From NCBI GenBank assembly GCA_002897635.1, contig BDTD01000029.1, positions 1 through 38,409 on the forward strand: a DNA stretch of 38,409 nucleotides. The letters are read 5' to 3'. How positions within the stretch are numbered: position 1 is the first letter of the stretch; each line of letters opens with the position of its first letter. The stretch is from a bacterium BMS3Abin11. Lineage in GTDB: Bacteria; Pseudomonadota; Gammaproteobacteria; BMS3Bbin11. Positions 1-8,265 of this stretch are shown here, in pieces. The position numbers and the translations under genes are program-made. The notes under the pieces are model-generated. The model was not told where the DNA came from. It worked only from the letters and a program-made list of their open reading frames with translations, and did no database searches.

Positions 1-639
1 TCCGATCTCAGCTGATTGTTCGCCTGTAGTATTGTGACATCGATTATCTTGAAGGCTGCTCATAGCAGAAAATATACTGCAGATTGATAGTTATTGCTTT
101 ATAGATGACCCTGAGCGCGTTTAGAGTATTTTGACGGCTTACGGGGAATTGGAGTACAAGCAATCATTTAATCCTAACTCATTGACACCACATGGCTTTT
201 CCTTCAAAACCTATTTTAACGTTATTTGAAGGAAAATATCATGTATTACATAGAGTTAACATTAAAAGCATTTTGTTTTTGATTTCCCTGTGTTCCCCGT
301 GGCCTCCGTGAGAGATATTGTTTTGATTTTTGGTTTTAAGGTCAAGAAACACAGATCAAAACTGTTTTCTCACGGGGTTCACAGAGTACACGGGGAGATC
401 AAATTAATGATATTCACAAGTCCGCCCCTGCTTTATATAGGTAGCCGGTTCTTCCTTGAGCTGTACCACCGACGAGAACAGCTTCCTGTAAAATGCGTTG
501 GAGTCTTGCGGCTGATAAAAGGACGAGAGGATGATGTTTCTGTAGCAATTCCTTATTCGATTTCATTCTTCTGTCCAACCCACTGACGCCATATTCTGAT
601 AATATTCACCCAGAGAATAAATGATAAACGGGAATACAC
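1..639. other. Left-edge stretch without a convincing gene
   Basis: No open frame here has a recognisable product. A forward frame that would run from about 86 to 180 contains a readable stretch (FIDDPERV, then a stop, then SILTAYGELEYKQSF) that loosely recalls the zinc-ribbon or C-terminal region of IS91-like transposases, but it is broken by a stop and far too short to call. The section 278-403 is an inverted repeat listed separately. The remainder, including 404-639, shows nothing I can name apart from the leader of the methyltransferase gene that starts at 640. Confidence 0.5.
278..403. repeat. Inverted repeat with 9-base internal period
   Basis: Two 36-base arms, 278-313 and 368-403, are inverted copies of each other with a few mismatches, separated by about 54 bases. 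The right arm shows a 9-base period in which ACGGGG, ACAGAG and ACGGGG each begin a unit. It is intergenic and codes for nothing recognisable. Similar CACAGAG/CACGG-type repeats are common in environmental bacterial genomes, and their role is unknown. Confidence 0.75.
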
Positions 640-1356
640 ATGACCACTGTTGGTGACGGCCTTAAGGCCAACAACGCAAGCTGGAAATTTGGCAATGAAG
701 TTGCTGATGGTTTCGACTCGCATGCCAGTCGATCTATCCCTTTGTATGCGGAAGGCCATGATCTGGTTATCAGGCTCAGTGATTTTTTTATTTCTGAAAA
801 CTCGGTTTGTTATGAGCTTGGCTGCTCTACAGGTACGCTGACCTACATACTTGCAAGTCATAATACGGACAAAACAGGTTCTCGCTTCATCGGCATCGAT
901 ATTGAGAAAGATATGATTCACGCTGCCAGGAGAAAGGTTAACCCTTTACCTGACAATGTTGAATTTATTGAAGATGACATCCTGCAAATAGATCTTGAGC
1001 CAGCTGACCTGATAGTGGCCTACTATACTGTTCAGTTCATTCGACCGGCTGAACGTCAGAGATTACTTACAAAGCTTTATGATAGCTTACGTTGGGGCGG
1101 CGCACTGATAATGTTTGAAAAGGTCCGTGGGCCTGATGCGCGTTTTCAGGATATCCTTACTCGGCTGTATGATGATTACAAACTGGAACAGGGTTATTCG
1201 GCTGATGAAATCATTTCAAAGTCCAGGAGCCTGAAAGGAATTCTTGAACCATTTTCAACCCAGGGAAATATCGATCTTTTAAAACGTGCGGGTTTTGTCG
1301 ATATTATGACTGTGATGAAGCATCTGTGCTTTGAAGGGTTTCTGGCTATTAAATAG
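640..1356 (+). CDS. CmoA-like SAM-dependent methyltransferase
   Basis: A class I S-adenosylmethionine methyltransferase of 238 residues, about the length of CmoA (tRNA cmo5U synthesis). The SAM-binding motif I is ELGCSTGTLT at about 59-68. It is followed by an acidic loop (GIDIEKDMI), a VQFIRPAERQRLL segment and a C-terminal FEGFLAIK that parallel CmoA's LQFLEPSERQALL and FGSLVALK. The N-terminal FDSHASRSIPLY also matches the CmoA pattern. CmoA itself uses carboxy-SAM and normally sits beside cmoB, which is absent here. It could therefore be CmoA, a carboxy-SAM-using paralogue, or an ordinary methyltransferase. The start ATG has only a weak ribosome site. Its neighbours are repeats and the rfaH/epimerase pair on the other strand, which give no pathway clue. 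Confidence 0.75.
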   Translation: MTTVGDGLKANNASWKFGNEVADGFDSHASRSIPLYAEGHDLVIRLSDFFISENSVCYELGCSTGTLTYILASHNTDKTGSRFIGIDIEKDMIHAARRKVNPLPDNVEFIEDDILQIDLEPADLIVAYYTVQFIRPAERQRLLTKLYDSLRWGGALIMFEKVRGPDARFQDILTRLYDDYKLEQGYSADEIISKSRSLKGILEPFSTQGNIDLLKRAGFVDIMTVMKHLCFEGFLAIK

Positions 1357-1371
1357 GAAAATCCAGGCGCA

Positions 1372-1492
1372 GGGGAAAGGTAAAAGATTTGTTTTACGTT
1401 TTACGAGTTAGGGGTATTACGTATTAAGGTGAAAGGCTAAGGACGAAGAATTATTTACAGACCCTTTTATTCTTCTTTGGAACTTGGAACCC
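1372..1492. repeat. Degenerate heptamer-array region
   Basis: The gap between the methyltransferase and rfaH is built from 7-base units. GGGGAAA and GGTAAAA lie at 1372-1385, and GGTGAAA, GGCTAAG and GACGAAG at 1428-1448. A pyrimidine-rich stretch (TTTTATTCTTCTTTGG) and two TTGGAAC units follow to about 1492. It abuts the stop codon of rfaH at 1501. It belongs with the other GRYNAAR arrays in the window. Confidence 0.6.
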
Positions 1493-1500
1493 TGTTTACC

Positions 1501-2001
1501 TTACCCGGCAGGCCCCAGTTTCTCAGTCTCCAGATTGACTCTTGTATGCTTGCCAACAATATCCAGCAGCACCATCACGCGATCACTACTGGTCTTCGCC
1601 AGAAACACGCCTTCAAGCCCTGTCATCGGCCCTTCCATTACTCGTATGGCTTCACCTTCTTTGTACTCATCAGGGGCGATATCCTGAATGCCTTCTTCAT
1701 CACATCTGTCATAAAGTAACTCGATAAGCGCTTCCGGTACAGAAGATGGATACATACCGAACTTTACAAGGTTGCTGACACCCAGGGTGGAACGTATCGG
1801 TGACCAGTTGTCGGTCTTTGTGTCAAGGTGGATAAAAAGGTATCGAGGAAAAAGTGGTTCTATACGCGTTACACCCTTGCCCATACGACGGCGGCGGAGC
1901 CGGGCCATCGGCAAGTATATCTCATAGCCCTGCCGCTGCAGGTTCTCCCGGGCAAGCAGTTCTTTTTGTGGCTTAGTGTAGATCAGGTACCAGTTTTTCA
2001 T
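1501..2001 (-). CDS. rfaH: RfaH-type transcription antiterminator (NusG paralogue)
   Basis: A 166-residue NusG-family protein close in length to E. coli RfaH (162). The N-terminal NGN domain begins MKNWYLIYTKPQKE and carries the Arg-rich stretch RLRRRR followed by EPLFPRYLFIH, a hallmark of the RfaH/NusG fold. The C-terminal KOW-like part includes EGPMTGLEGVF and MVLLDIVGK. RfaH is recruited to RNA polymerase at ops sites in the leaders of long polysaccharide operons and suppresses Rho termination. Here it lies downstream of, and on the same strand as, a UDP-glucuronate 4-epimerase, with a hairpin-forming repeat between them. No ops element was found in a plausible leader position in this window, so its target operon is likely elsewhere or beyond the right edge. 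Confidence 0.88.
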   Translation of the reverse strand: MKNWYLIYTKPQKELLARENLQRQGYEIYLPMARLRRRRMGKGVTRIEPLFPRYLFIHLDTKTDNWSPIRSTLGVSNLVKFGMYPSSVPEALIELLYDRCDEEGIQDIAPDEYKEGEAIRVMEGPMTGLEGVFLAKTSSDRVMVLLDIVGKHTRVNLETEKLGPAG

Positions 2002-2040
2002 TTTTAATTGTGTAATGCTTTTCTGTAGGTGCGTCGTCCT

Positions 2041-2147
2041 GATAAAAGGGTCGTGATAAAAAGGGTCGATAAAAGGCGATAAAAGGGGTCGGAGTCTAAG
2101 TGCGACTCCGACCCCTTTTATCGACCCTTTTTATCACCCCTTTTATC
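2041..2147. repeat. Inverted repeat with 12-bp hairpin; likely bidirectional terminator
   Basis: The arms 2041-2096 and 2104-2147 are inverted copies, the left one carrying an extra 8 or so bases. The centre is a perfect 12-bp stem, GGGGTCGGAGTC, around a 7-base loop at 2097-2103. On each strand the stem is followed by TTTTAT, so it could act as a factor-independent terminator. The right arm overlaps the stop codon of the epimerase (2143-2145). GGGGTC...GACCCC repeats of this style are widespread in Gammaproteobacteria. Confidence 0.75.
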
Positions 2148-3147
2148 CATAGTATTCTCTGTACCAGCTGGCAAATTCACGCAAACCTTCTTCTACCGTA
2201 ATTCCAGGTTTGTAACCAAAATCTCTTTCCAGTGCCGAAGTATCAGCGGTGGTCGCTTTCACGTCGCCATCCTGCATTGGCAGCATTTCCATGTCGGCTT
2301 TGATGCCCAGCGAGTCCTCCAGTACTTCAATATAACGCAGCAGTTTTACCGGTCGGCCATTCCCAATATTGTATATCCGGTAAGGCGCATCACTGGAGGA
2401 CGGCACAGGGTCATCATGACTGAATGCTGGATCCGGCTCCGCTGGTTTATCGATTACCCTGATAACGCCTTCTACGGTATCATCGATATAGGTAAAATCA
2501 CGGATCATCTTGCCGTAATTGAATACCGGTATTTTCTCACCATTCAGCATGGCTTTGGTGAATTTGAAAAAGGCCATGTCCGGTCTGCCCCACGGGCCAT
2601 AGACGGTAAAAAATCGCAGGCCCGTACAGGGTAGGCGATAAAGATGGGCATAGGTATGGGCCATCAGTTCACCAGCTTTTTTGCTGGCGGCATAGAGTGA
2701 AACCTGATGATCCACCGCATCATTCTCGGAATACGGCAGTTTGGTATTAGAGCCATAGACCGAACTTGATGAGGCAAAAACCAGATGCCCCACTTTTGAA
2801 TGCCGGCAGCCTTCCAGTATATTGCCAAAACCGACCAGATTCGCGTCAACATAAGCCGCCGGGTTCTCCAGCGAGTACCGCACACCTGCCTGGGCGGCGA
2901 GATTCATTACGGCATCAAACCGATGTGTCTCGAATAGCTTTTTAATAGCTGCTCTATCTGAGATATCTATTTTCTCAAAAGAAAAACCGGGTTTGCCGGT
3001 CAACCTTGCCAGCCTGGCTTCTTTGAGCGAGACCTCATAGTAATCGTTAAGCGTATCAATTGTGTGCACTGTATCACCGCGATCCAGCAGTCTGTGCGCC
3101 AATGCGGCTCCGATGAACCCGGCACCTCCTGTAATCAAAACCTTCAT
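2143..3147 (-). CDS. UDP-glucuronate 4-epimerase (extended SDR)
   Basis: An NAD-dependent sugar epimerase of 334 residues, converting UDP-glucuronate to UDP-galacturonate for surface polysaccharide. Visible motifs are TGGAGFIG near the N-terminus for NAD binding, the catalytic SSSSVYG and YAASK, and LRFFTVYGPWGRPDMA, which is typical of the CapI/GAE group. The start is set at 3147 because AGGTGA lies 8 bases before that ATG and the protein then begins MKVLITGGAGFIG. An upstream ATG at 3195 would only add a tail of no recognised kind. The gene runs toward rfaH and ends inside a hairpin repeat. A close alternative is a UDP-galactose or UDP-GlcNAc epimerase; the motif set favours the uronate enzyme. 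Confidence 0.88.
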   Translation of the reverse strand: MKVLITGGAGFIGAALAHRLLDRGDTVHTIDTLNDYYEVSLKEARLARLTGKPGFSFEKIDISDRAAIKKLFETHRFDAVMNLAAQAGVRYSLENPAAYVDANLVGFGNILEGCRHSKVGHLVFASSSSVYGSNTKLPYSENDAVDHQVSLYAASKKAGELMAHTYAHLYRLPCTGLRFFTVYGPWGRPDMAFFKFTKAMLNGEKIPVFNYGKMIRDFTYIDDTVEGVIRVIDKPAEPDPAFSHDDPVPSSSDAPYRIYNIGNGRPVKLLRYIEVLEDSLGIKADMEMLPMQDGDVKATTADTSALERDFGYKPGITVEEGLREFASWYREYYG

Positions 3148-3254
3148 TTCTTCTGTCACCTGTGTCGAATCAACCTGAAATTCTAACATTTTCAATCTGA
3201 GGATGCCCTTTATTAACCTGCTGAATTGTGAGTAGCAGCCTACTAAGCAATATC

Positions 3255-3321
3255 TGTAGGTGCGAATTCATTCGCACAATTACTTTATCATCCTCTCTGT
3301 GCGAATGAATTCGCACCTACA
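3255..3321. repeat. BIME-like hairpin pair, copy 1
   Basis: Two 24-base arms (3255-3278 and 3298-3321) face each other across 19 bases. Each contains the near-palindromic core GTGCGAATGAATTCGCAC, or its complement, flanked by TGTAGG/CCTACA. Each arm can fold into its own 7-8 bp hairpin. The pair lies between the divergent epimerase and arsC genes. Confidence 0.88.
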
Positions 3322-3413
3322 ACTTCGGATACGCAATAGCGATACTATTTTTTTTACTGGACAGGTAAATAACTGTTATGCAGAATGTGGCGTTATAAAT
3401 GATGGAGGTGATC

Positions 3414-3761
3414 ATGACAGTTACTATTTACCACAACCCACGTTGCAGCAAGTCACGCGCAACAATGGAATTTCTGGAGGAGAAAGGCATAGAAGCCAAA
3501 ATCATTAAATATATGGACACCCCACCAGATGAAGCCACTCTTAAAGAATTGCTTGCAATGCTGGGTATGACTCCGCGTGAACTAATGAGAAAACATGAAG
3601 CCGTTTTCAAGGATGCAGGGCTGGATGACCCAACATTTACCGATGAAGAACTGATAGAGGCCATGGCTCAGTGCCCCAGCCTGATGGAGCGACCGATCGT
3701 TGTAAATAATGGAAAGGCTGTCCTGGCACGTCCACCTGAGGCAGTGCTGGACATACTCTAA
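3414..3761 (+). CDS. arsC: ArsC-family arsenate reductase (glutaredoxin-dependent type)
   Basis: A 115-residue thioredoxin-fold protein. The active-site segment HNPRCSKSR places the catalytic cysteine at residue 11, and ERPIVVNNGKAVLARPPE near the C-terminus is the conserved second half of the fold. The family reduces arsenate to arsenite with glutathione and glutaredoxin. The chosen start has a strong site, GGAGGTG, three bases upstream; the upstream in-frame ATG at 3399 would overlap that site. No arsR, arsB or acr3 gene is adjacent, so this may be the YfgD-like housekeeping branch rather than a true arsenic-resistance gene. It is followed by DUF2069 and convergent hda, an arrangement seen in other Gammaproteobacteria. 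Confidence 0.88.
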   Translation: MTVTIYHNPRCSKSRATMEFLEEKGIEAKIIKYMDTPPDEATLKELLAMLGMTPRELMRKHEAVFKDAGLDDPTFTDEELIEAMAQCPSLMERPIVVNNGKAVLARPPEAVLDIL

Positions 3762-3842
3762 ATTTATGAGCGAGATACGGGTTCTCGGTATGAGAGTTGC
3801 CAATCTTGCCTGCCTGACCACTTAAGGGCACCCTTAAAAAGC

Positions 3843-4223
3843 ATGAATACTCGACTGGCCTATACACTGAGCCTTGTTTTCTGGATAGCTCTTATTACTC
3901 TTACCGTGCTATGGGAAGGCTGGCTGGCGCCCACTCCACCACCAGGCCTCTGGTTGACGATCAAGTCCTTATTGTTATTAGTTCCACTATTCGGCATGTT
4001 GCACATGAAGCGTACATCGTTCTCCATCGCTGGACTGATCGCCATGCTTTACTTTACTGAAGGTGTCATGATCAGCTGGGGTGAATTAGCTACAGGCTCA
4101 CAGAATACAGTATTACTGGCCTTGAGCCTGGCTGAAGTTTTTCTGGTGCTTGGGTTTGTTGTTTGTATTTACATATATCTTAGAAACACTAAAAGGCGGG
4201 GAGAAAACCAGGAGGAAAGGTAA
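3843..4223 (+). CDS. DUF2069 small inner-membrane protein
   Basis: A 126-residue protein with four predicted membrane-spanning stretches (about 7-25, 37-52, 60-76 and 89-112) and a basic, charged C-terminal tail (RNTKRRGENQEER). The pattern WEGWLAP and YFTEGVM fits the DUF2069 family, whose function is unknown. It often lies near arsC-like and hda genes. A short palindrome, TTAAGGG-CA-CCCTTAA (3822-3837), sits just before the start codon and could affect translation. The last codons and the stop (4221-4223) lie inside a 7-base repeat array, so the tail was probably shaped by the repeat. Confidence 0.8.
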   Translation: MNTRLAYTLSLVFWIALITLTVLWEGWLAPTPPPGLWLTIKSLLLLVPLFGMLHMKRTSFSIAGLIAMLYFTEGVMISWGELATGSQNTVLLALSLAEVFLVLGFVVCIYIYLRNTKRRGENQEER

Positions 4224-4349
4224 AAGGGGAAAGATAAAAGACTTATCGTGGCAATATTGTAGGTCCGAATTCATTCGGACAAGGTCTGTGCGAATAAATT
4301 CGCACCTACAAATATTAACTAGATTTTTCTTTCCCCTTTCCTCTGCCTT
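4213..4349. repeat. Facing heptamer arms enclosing a BIME-like pair
   Basis: The left arm (about 4213-4240) reads as GGTAAAA, GGGGAAA, GATAAAA-type 7-base units. The right arm (about 4329-4349) is its pyrimidine-rich counterpart. Between them sits a complete BIME-like pair. The left arm contains the DUF2069 stop codon; the right arm ends within a few bases of the hda stop. Confidence 0.7.
4258..4310. repeat. BIME-like hairpin pair, copy 2 (mixed arms)
   Basis: The left arm (4258-4281) has the core GTCCGAATTCATTCGGAC; the right arm (4287-4310) has GTGCGAATAAATTCGCAC. The stem change C/G to G/C is compensated within each arm but not between the arms, so each arm is conserved as its own hairpin. 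Confidence 0.88.
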
Positions 4350-4352
4350 TAT

Positions 4353-5063
4353 TCATTCCAGTTCCAGCGACCGCAAAAACGGAATTGTAATCAGCCTTTT
4401 TTGCTCCAGACTGGCCCTGTCAATTTGATCAAGTATTTTGAACAAATTTCCTGTCTCTCGCCGATGACGGTTTAGAATAAACTTTACTGCTTCCTCGGAG
4501 ATCTCGAAGCCTCGATCAGAGGCCCGTTCCTGCAGAGCGGTGATTTTCTGCTCATCGCCCAGCGGTAACACCTGATAGGTTAAACCTGACATCAAGCGTG
4601 TTACCAGATCACGCAGACCCAGATCCAGACTAGTTGGTGGCTTGATTGCCGAAATAATGATCGACTTATCCCTGTCACGGGCCAGGTTACAGAGCTGAAA
4701 TAATCTTTCTTCCCATCCAGCCATGCCCGCAATGGTATCAAGGCCATCGATTAGATAAATATCGTAGTCACCGAGATCGGAAAGGATAGCTTCACTGCCT
4801 TTTTCAGCAGGCAAATCAGATAGCGAAACAAACCAGGGGCTTTGCCTGTTCTCTTCGGCAAGCAGATAACAGGAATTCAGTAAATGGCTCTTACCACCGC
4901 CGGATTCACCCCAGATAAACAGGGGCGCCAGCACTTCCTTTCCTTCGGCCACCCTGATCAGATGCTGCTCCAGCTCTGCGTTATGGCCAGTAACGAAACT
5001 GTCAAAACAAACCTTGTCCCGTAATGAAATATCCAGTGCCATCTGACTCTGTTTTATTGTCAT
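4353..5063 (-). CDS. hda: DnaA regulatory inactivator Hda
   Basis: A 236-residue AAA+ protein of the DnaA/Hda family. The Walker A motif is GESGGGKS at 52-59, the Walker B region is YDIYLIDGLDT, and the C-terminal lid ends in a short helical tail. The N-terminal KQSQMALDI fits the sliding-clamp-binding motif of Hda (QLSLPL in E. coli). Bound to the DNA-loaded clamp, Hda promotes hydrolysis of ATP on DnaA and so prevents over-initiation of replication. It lacks the DNA-binding domain IV of DnaA, as expected. The start lies 9 bases after the stop of the phosphatidyltransferase gene, so the two are probably one operon. Confidence 0.93.
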   Translation of the reverse strand: MTIKQSQMALDISLRDKVCFDSFVTGHNAELEQHLIRVAEGKEVLAPLFIWGESGGGKSHLLNSCYLLAEENRQSPWFVSLSDLPAEKGSEAILSDLGDYDIYLIDGLDTIAGMAGWEERLFQLCNLARDRDKSIIISAIKPPTSLDLGLRDLVTRLMSGLTYQVLPLGDEQKITALQERASDRGFEISEEAVKFILNRHRRETGNLFKILDQIDRASLEQKRLITIPFLRSLELE

Positions 5064-5072
5064 CAGTCTGGA

Positions 5073-5657
5073 CTACCTGTTTTTATTGGCATTTCGGTCG
5101 TCATTCGCACTGTCCAGCATTTCAATTTCCTCTTTCACAGCCCATACCCAGACATAATGCACACCACTGAGTATCGTTGTTATAAAAGTGGCATAGATTA
5201 AATAATCCGTGAAGGAGGTGTAATCCAGACCAAAGGTTTTTTGCCCCAGGATAGCAACCACAAGGAAAATCTGCGTAAACGTATTGAGCTTGCTCAAATA
5301 ACTCGGTGCCATCTTGACCTGGCCGTTGAACGCCACATAAATCAGGCTCCCCACCAGAATGAGCACATCCCGGAAAACGACGGTCAGAAATAACCAGAAT
5401 GGCAGATCACCCAGTATCATCAGCATCAGATAGCTGCTGAATATCAGTGCCTTGTCAGCCAGCGGATCCAGTATAGCACCAAGCTCACTGGCCATATCAA
5501 AGCGCTTGGCAATGAAGCCGTCCAGCCCATCGGAAATCCCTGAAATTAAAAAGACAAGGAAGGCCCATCCGTAATTCTGTTCATGCAGTAATAGAATCAA
5601 CACCGGCACAGTCGCGATCCGGAACATGGTAATTATATTAGGGATGGTTGTAATCAC
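5073..5657 (-). CDS. CDP-alcohol phosphatidyltransferase, PgsA-like
   Basis: A 194-residue inner-membrane enzyme with several hydrophobic helices and the CDP-alcohol phosphotransferase signature SDGLDGFIAKR...GAILDPLADK (about residues 41-69), whose aspartates bind the metal. The family transfers a phosphatidyl group from CDP-diacylglycerol. The length and motif resemble PgsA, which makes phosphatidylglycerophosphate from glycerol-3-phosphate. The cluster of this gene with hda, divergent from purM, is common in Gammaproteobacteria, and such genomes often have a second, canonical pgsA elsewhere. The substrate is therefore not certain. Confidence 0.85.
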   Translation of the reverse strand: MITTIPNIITMFRIATVPVLILLLHEQNYGWAFLVFLISGISDGLDGFIAKRFDMASELGAILDPLADKALIFSSYLMLMILGDLPFWLFLTVVFRDVLILVGSLIYVAFNGQVKMAPSYLSKLNTFTQIFLVVAILGQKTFGLDYTSFTDYLIYATFITTILSGVHYVWVWAVKEEIEMLDSANDDRNANKNR

Positions 5658-5815
5658 GATATGACTTCAGTGTTCAGCGTTCAGAATATATTGATTATTC
5701 AAAACTGCATAAAAATAATCACATGCCAGGGGATGCCTAAAAACCTGACAGAGTCCATGGATGTCATGATAAAATATTATATTTACTTTACCATGAATCC
5801 CAACAGGAGCCACCC

Positions 5816-6856
5816 GTGGCTGACCCAAATTCCGGCCTGACTTATCGCGATGCTGGTGTCGACATTGATGCCGGCGAATCACTGGTTGATATGATCAAAC
5901 CCATTGCCAAAGCAACCCGTCGTCCGGGCTGCATGGATGACCTGGGTGGTTTTGGCGCCATGTTCCAGATCCCGCCAACCTATAAAGAACCGATTCTGGT
6001 GTCCGGTACTGACGGTGTAGGCACCAAGCTGAGACTTGCAATCGACAGTGGCATTCATGACACCATCGGCATCGATCTGGTCGCCATGTGTGCCAATGAC
6101 ATTCTGGTACAGGGGGCAGAGCCTCTTTTCTTCCTCGATTATTTTGCCACTGGAAAACTTGATGTCGATACCGCTATCACCATCGTGCGCGGAATAGGAG
6201 ATGGATGCAAACTGGCCGGCGCCGCGTTAATCGGTGGAGAAACCGCAGAAATGCCGGGTATGTATGCCAATGGGGATTATGATCTGGCAGGCTTCTGTGT
6301 CGGTGTCGTCGAGAAATCATCCATCATTGATGGCTCAGAAGTTGTTGTAGGGGATGTACTTATTGCCTTGCAGTCATCCGGCCCTCACTCCAATGGCTAC
6401 TCCCTTATTCGCAAGGTCATTGAGGCCACAAATGCAGATCTCGGGCAAACATTCGGCGACACCACACTTGCTCGCACCCTGCTCAAACCGACACGCATAT
6501 ATGTCAAACCACTATTGAATCTACTGCAGGAAATGCCCCTGCATGCACTGGCCCATATCACCGGTGGCGGCCTGTCAGGCAACATAAGCCGGGTTATCCC
6601 GGACGGACTCTGTGCAGTGGTTGAGCGATCATCCTGGAATTTTCCTGCAGTCTTTGAATGGCTACAGGAGAACGGCAACATCGCCGAAGACGAGATGTTA
6701 AAAACCTTTAACTGCGGTATGGGCATGGTGCTTGTAGCAGCAGCAGCAGATGCGGCTGCCGTAATCAAAAATCTTGAAGCTCAGGGGGAAAAGGTCTGGC
6801 TGACTGGACGAATCGAGAAGGCCGCAGCGGGAAGTGAGCGTGTCCGGATTGTCTGA
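5816..6856 (+). CDS. purM: Phosphoribosylformylglycinamidine cyclo-ligase (AIR synthetase)
   Basis: A 346-residue enzyme of purine synthesis that closes the imidazole ring to form AIR, using ATP. It starts with GTG at 5816, with AGGAG (5805-5809) at the right distance. The N-terminus [13 protein letters not shown], the segment [31 protein letters not shown] and the glycine-rich [11 protein letters not shown] are PurM signatures, and [12 protein letters not shown] lies in the middle. It overlaps purN by 23 bases and is co-transcribed with it. A CTGACA/GATAAA pair at 5745-5773 with a 17-base spacer may be the promoter, but it is weak evidence. Confidence 0.96.
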   Translation: MADPNSGLTYRDAGVDIDAGESLVDMIKPIAKATRRPGCMDDLGGFGAMFQIPPTYKEPILVSGTDGVGTKLRLAIDSGIHDTIGIDLVAMCANDILVQGAEPLFFLDYFATGKLDVDTAITIVRGIGDGCKLAGAALIGGETAEMPGMYANGDYDLAGFCVGVVEKSSIIDGSEVVVGDVLIALQSSGPHSNGYSLIRKVIEATNADLGQTFGDTTLARTLLKPTRIYVKPLLNLLQEMPLHALAHITGGGLSGNISRVIPDGLCAVVERSSWNFPAVFEWLQENGNIAEDEMLKTFNCGMGMVLVAAAADAAAVIKNLEAQGEKVWLTGRIEKAAAGSERVRIV

Positions 6857-7535
6857 CTTAGAATCGTCTGAGCAAAAACCCTTTCCTGGCCCTTTTCCAA
6901 TAGTTGTCCTGATCTCCGGCAGTGGCAGTAACTTACAGTCCATTATTGACAAGAGCCATGATTTTGAACCTGGCATTGATATCTGTACGGTCATTTCAAA
7001 TAATCCCGGGGCCTATGGCCTGCAACGTGCCCGGCAGGCGGGTATAGCCACAATGGTCATCAATCACCGGGATTACCCGGATCGTAGCAGCTATGACGCA
7101 GCCTTAATGGCCGAGATTGATCGTCATCAGCCGATGCTGGTTGTTCTGGCCGGTTTTATGCGCATACTCACCACTGAGTTTGTTACTCATTATGCAGGCA
7201 GACTGATCAACATCCACCCTTCCCTGTTACCACTTTATCCGGGGCTGAATACGCATCAACGGGCCATCGATAACGGTGATAAGGAAGCGGGCGCGACGGT
7301 ACACTTTGTCACACCGGAGGTTGATGATGGCCCGATTATCATACAGGCTCGTGTACCTGTTTATGGAACTGACAGTCGTCAGCAACTTGCTGCCAGGGTG
7401 CTTGTACAGGAACATCTCATCTACCCCAGGGCTATACAATGGTTCACTCAGGGCAGGCTATCTGTGAGAAACGGGAAGGTATTTCTCGATGGCAATGAAT
7501 CATCAAAACAACAGATCCTATTTGATGAAATATAA
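6834..7535 (+). CDS. purN: Phosphoribosylglycinamide formyltransferase
   Basis: GAR transformylase of purine synthesis, which uses 10-formyl-tetrahydrofolate. The 233-residue frame shows the substrate loop SGSGSNLQ, the formyl-folate region VLAGFMRIL, the catalytic segment INIHPSLLP and [19 protein letters not shown]. It starts with GTG inside the end of purM; GTG at 6834 and GTG at 6840 are both possible, as the ribosome site is weak and translation is probably coupled. The N-terminal 20 or so residues before [10 protein letters not shown] are longer than in E. coli PurN. Confidence 0.95.
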   Translation: MSVSGLSDLESSEQKPFPGPFPIVVLISGSGSNLQSIIDKSHDFEPGIDICTVISNNPGAYGLQRARQAGIATMVINHRDYPDRSSYDAALMAEIDRHQPMLVVLAGFMRILTTEFVTHYAGRLINIHPSLLPLYPGLNTHQRAIDNGDKEAGATVHFVTPEVDDGPIIIQARVPVYGTDSRQQLAARVLVQEHLIYPRAIQWFTQGRLSVRNGKVFLDGNESSKQQILFDEI

Positions 7536-8265
7536 ATTATCCGCACTCTTTTTGATTTCAGGCCTTTTTCTGAACACCTGCCTGTTCGCCGCTGAACTGC
7601 CTGATAGCCTTGATCTTGTGTATAGAGCCAATATTTCCGGCATAAATATCGGAACACTTAATCGTAATCTGCGGGCTATAGGCAAAGGAAAGTATAAGGT
7701 CACATCGGAAACCAACGCCACAGGCATTGCGGCCATCCTGCTGAGAGATACCTACAGGGAGAAAAGTGAATTCAAGGTAGTTGCGGATATGATTTACCCT
7801 CTGAGCTATCACCAGGCCCCGGATAATCGACCTGACAAAGCACGCATTGCCACTTTTGACTGGGACAAAAAAAAGGTCACACTGAATAATGACAGAGTCT
7901 ACGATATCAGTCCCGGTGTACAGGATCCGGCCTCTTTTCTTTTTTTCTGGATGTTAAACCCGCCCAGGATTGGACAGACCGGTAAAATCTCACTGGTTGA
8001 TGGTAAGCGTATGTCTCAGTATGAATTCAAAGTCATAGGACACGAAAAAATCGAATCGCTGTGGGGGAAAATAAATACTCTTCGTATCGAACGTCAGAAA
8101 GAAGGCAGCCCGGATAAGATCCTGCGTATGTGGTTAGCAACTGATTATAGTAATATTCCAGTCATCATTGAAAATATCCGACCGAAGTATAAGATGACAT
8201 TTACGTTGGAGAAAGCAGATGGGTTAGAGGCAGGGGGAAAGGGGAAAGGGGAAAGGAAAGACTAA
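7525..8265 (+). CDS. DUF3108 secreted (periplasmic) protein
   Basis: A protein of about 246 residues with a signal peptide ([23 protein letters not shown], cleaved about before ELPD). The mature part begins with DLVYRANISGINIGTL and has TYREKSEF and YPLSYH, which fit DUF3108, a family of all-beta periplasmic proteins of unknown role commonly downstream of purN. The start at 7525 puts the signal peptide at the N-terminus and overlaps purN by 11 bases; ATG at 7489 or 7495 would add about a dozen polar residues and has a somewhat better AAGG site, so the start is open. The last ten or so residues (GGKGKGERKD) are encoded by a 7-base repeat array and are probably not part of the ancestral protein. 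Confidence 0.82.
   Translation: MKYKLSALFLISGLFLNTCLFAAELPDSLDLVYRANISGINIGTLNRNLRAIGKGKYKVTSETNATGIAAILLRDTYREKSEFKVVADMIYPLSYHQAPDNRPDKARIATFDWDKKKVTLNNDRVYDISPGVQDPASFLFFWMLNPPRIGQTGKISLVDGKRMSQYEFKVIGHEKIESLWGKINTLRIERQKEGSPDKILRMWLATDYSNIPVIIENIRPKYKMTFTLEKADGLEAGGKGKGERKD

Noticed and set aside
86-180. Possible remnant of an IS91-type transposase
   Set aside because: The readable stretch is short, contains a stop, and has no second motif or element end, so it is noted only in the left-edge entry.
290-586. 98-residue open frame on the plus strand
   Set aside because: It begins inside an inverted repeat, has no ribosome site and no recognisable product.
3255-3321. Integron attC or phage attachment site
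   Set aside because: The same sequence recurs at seven loci without an integrase or cassette genes, which fits a REP/BIME family better.
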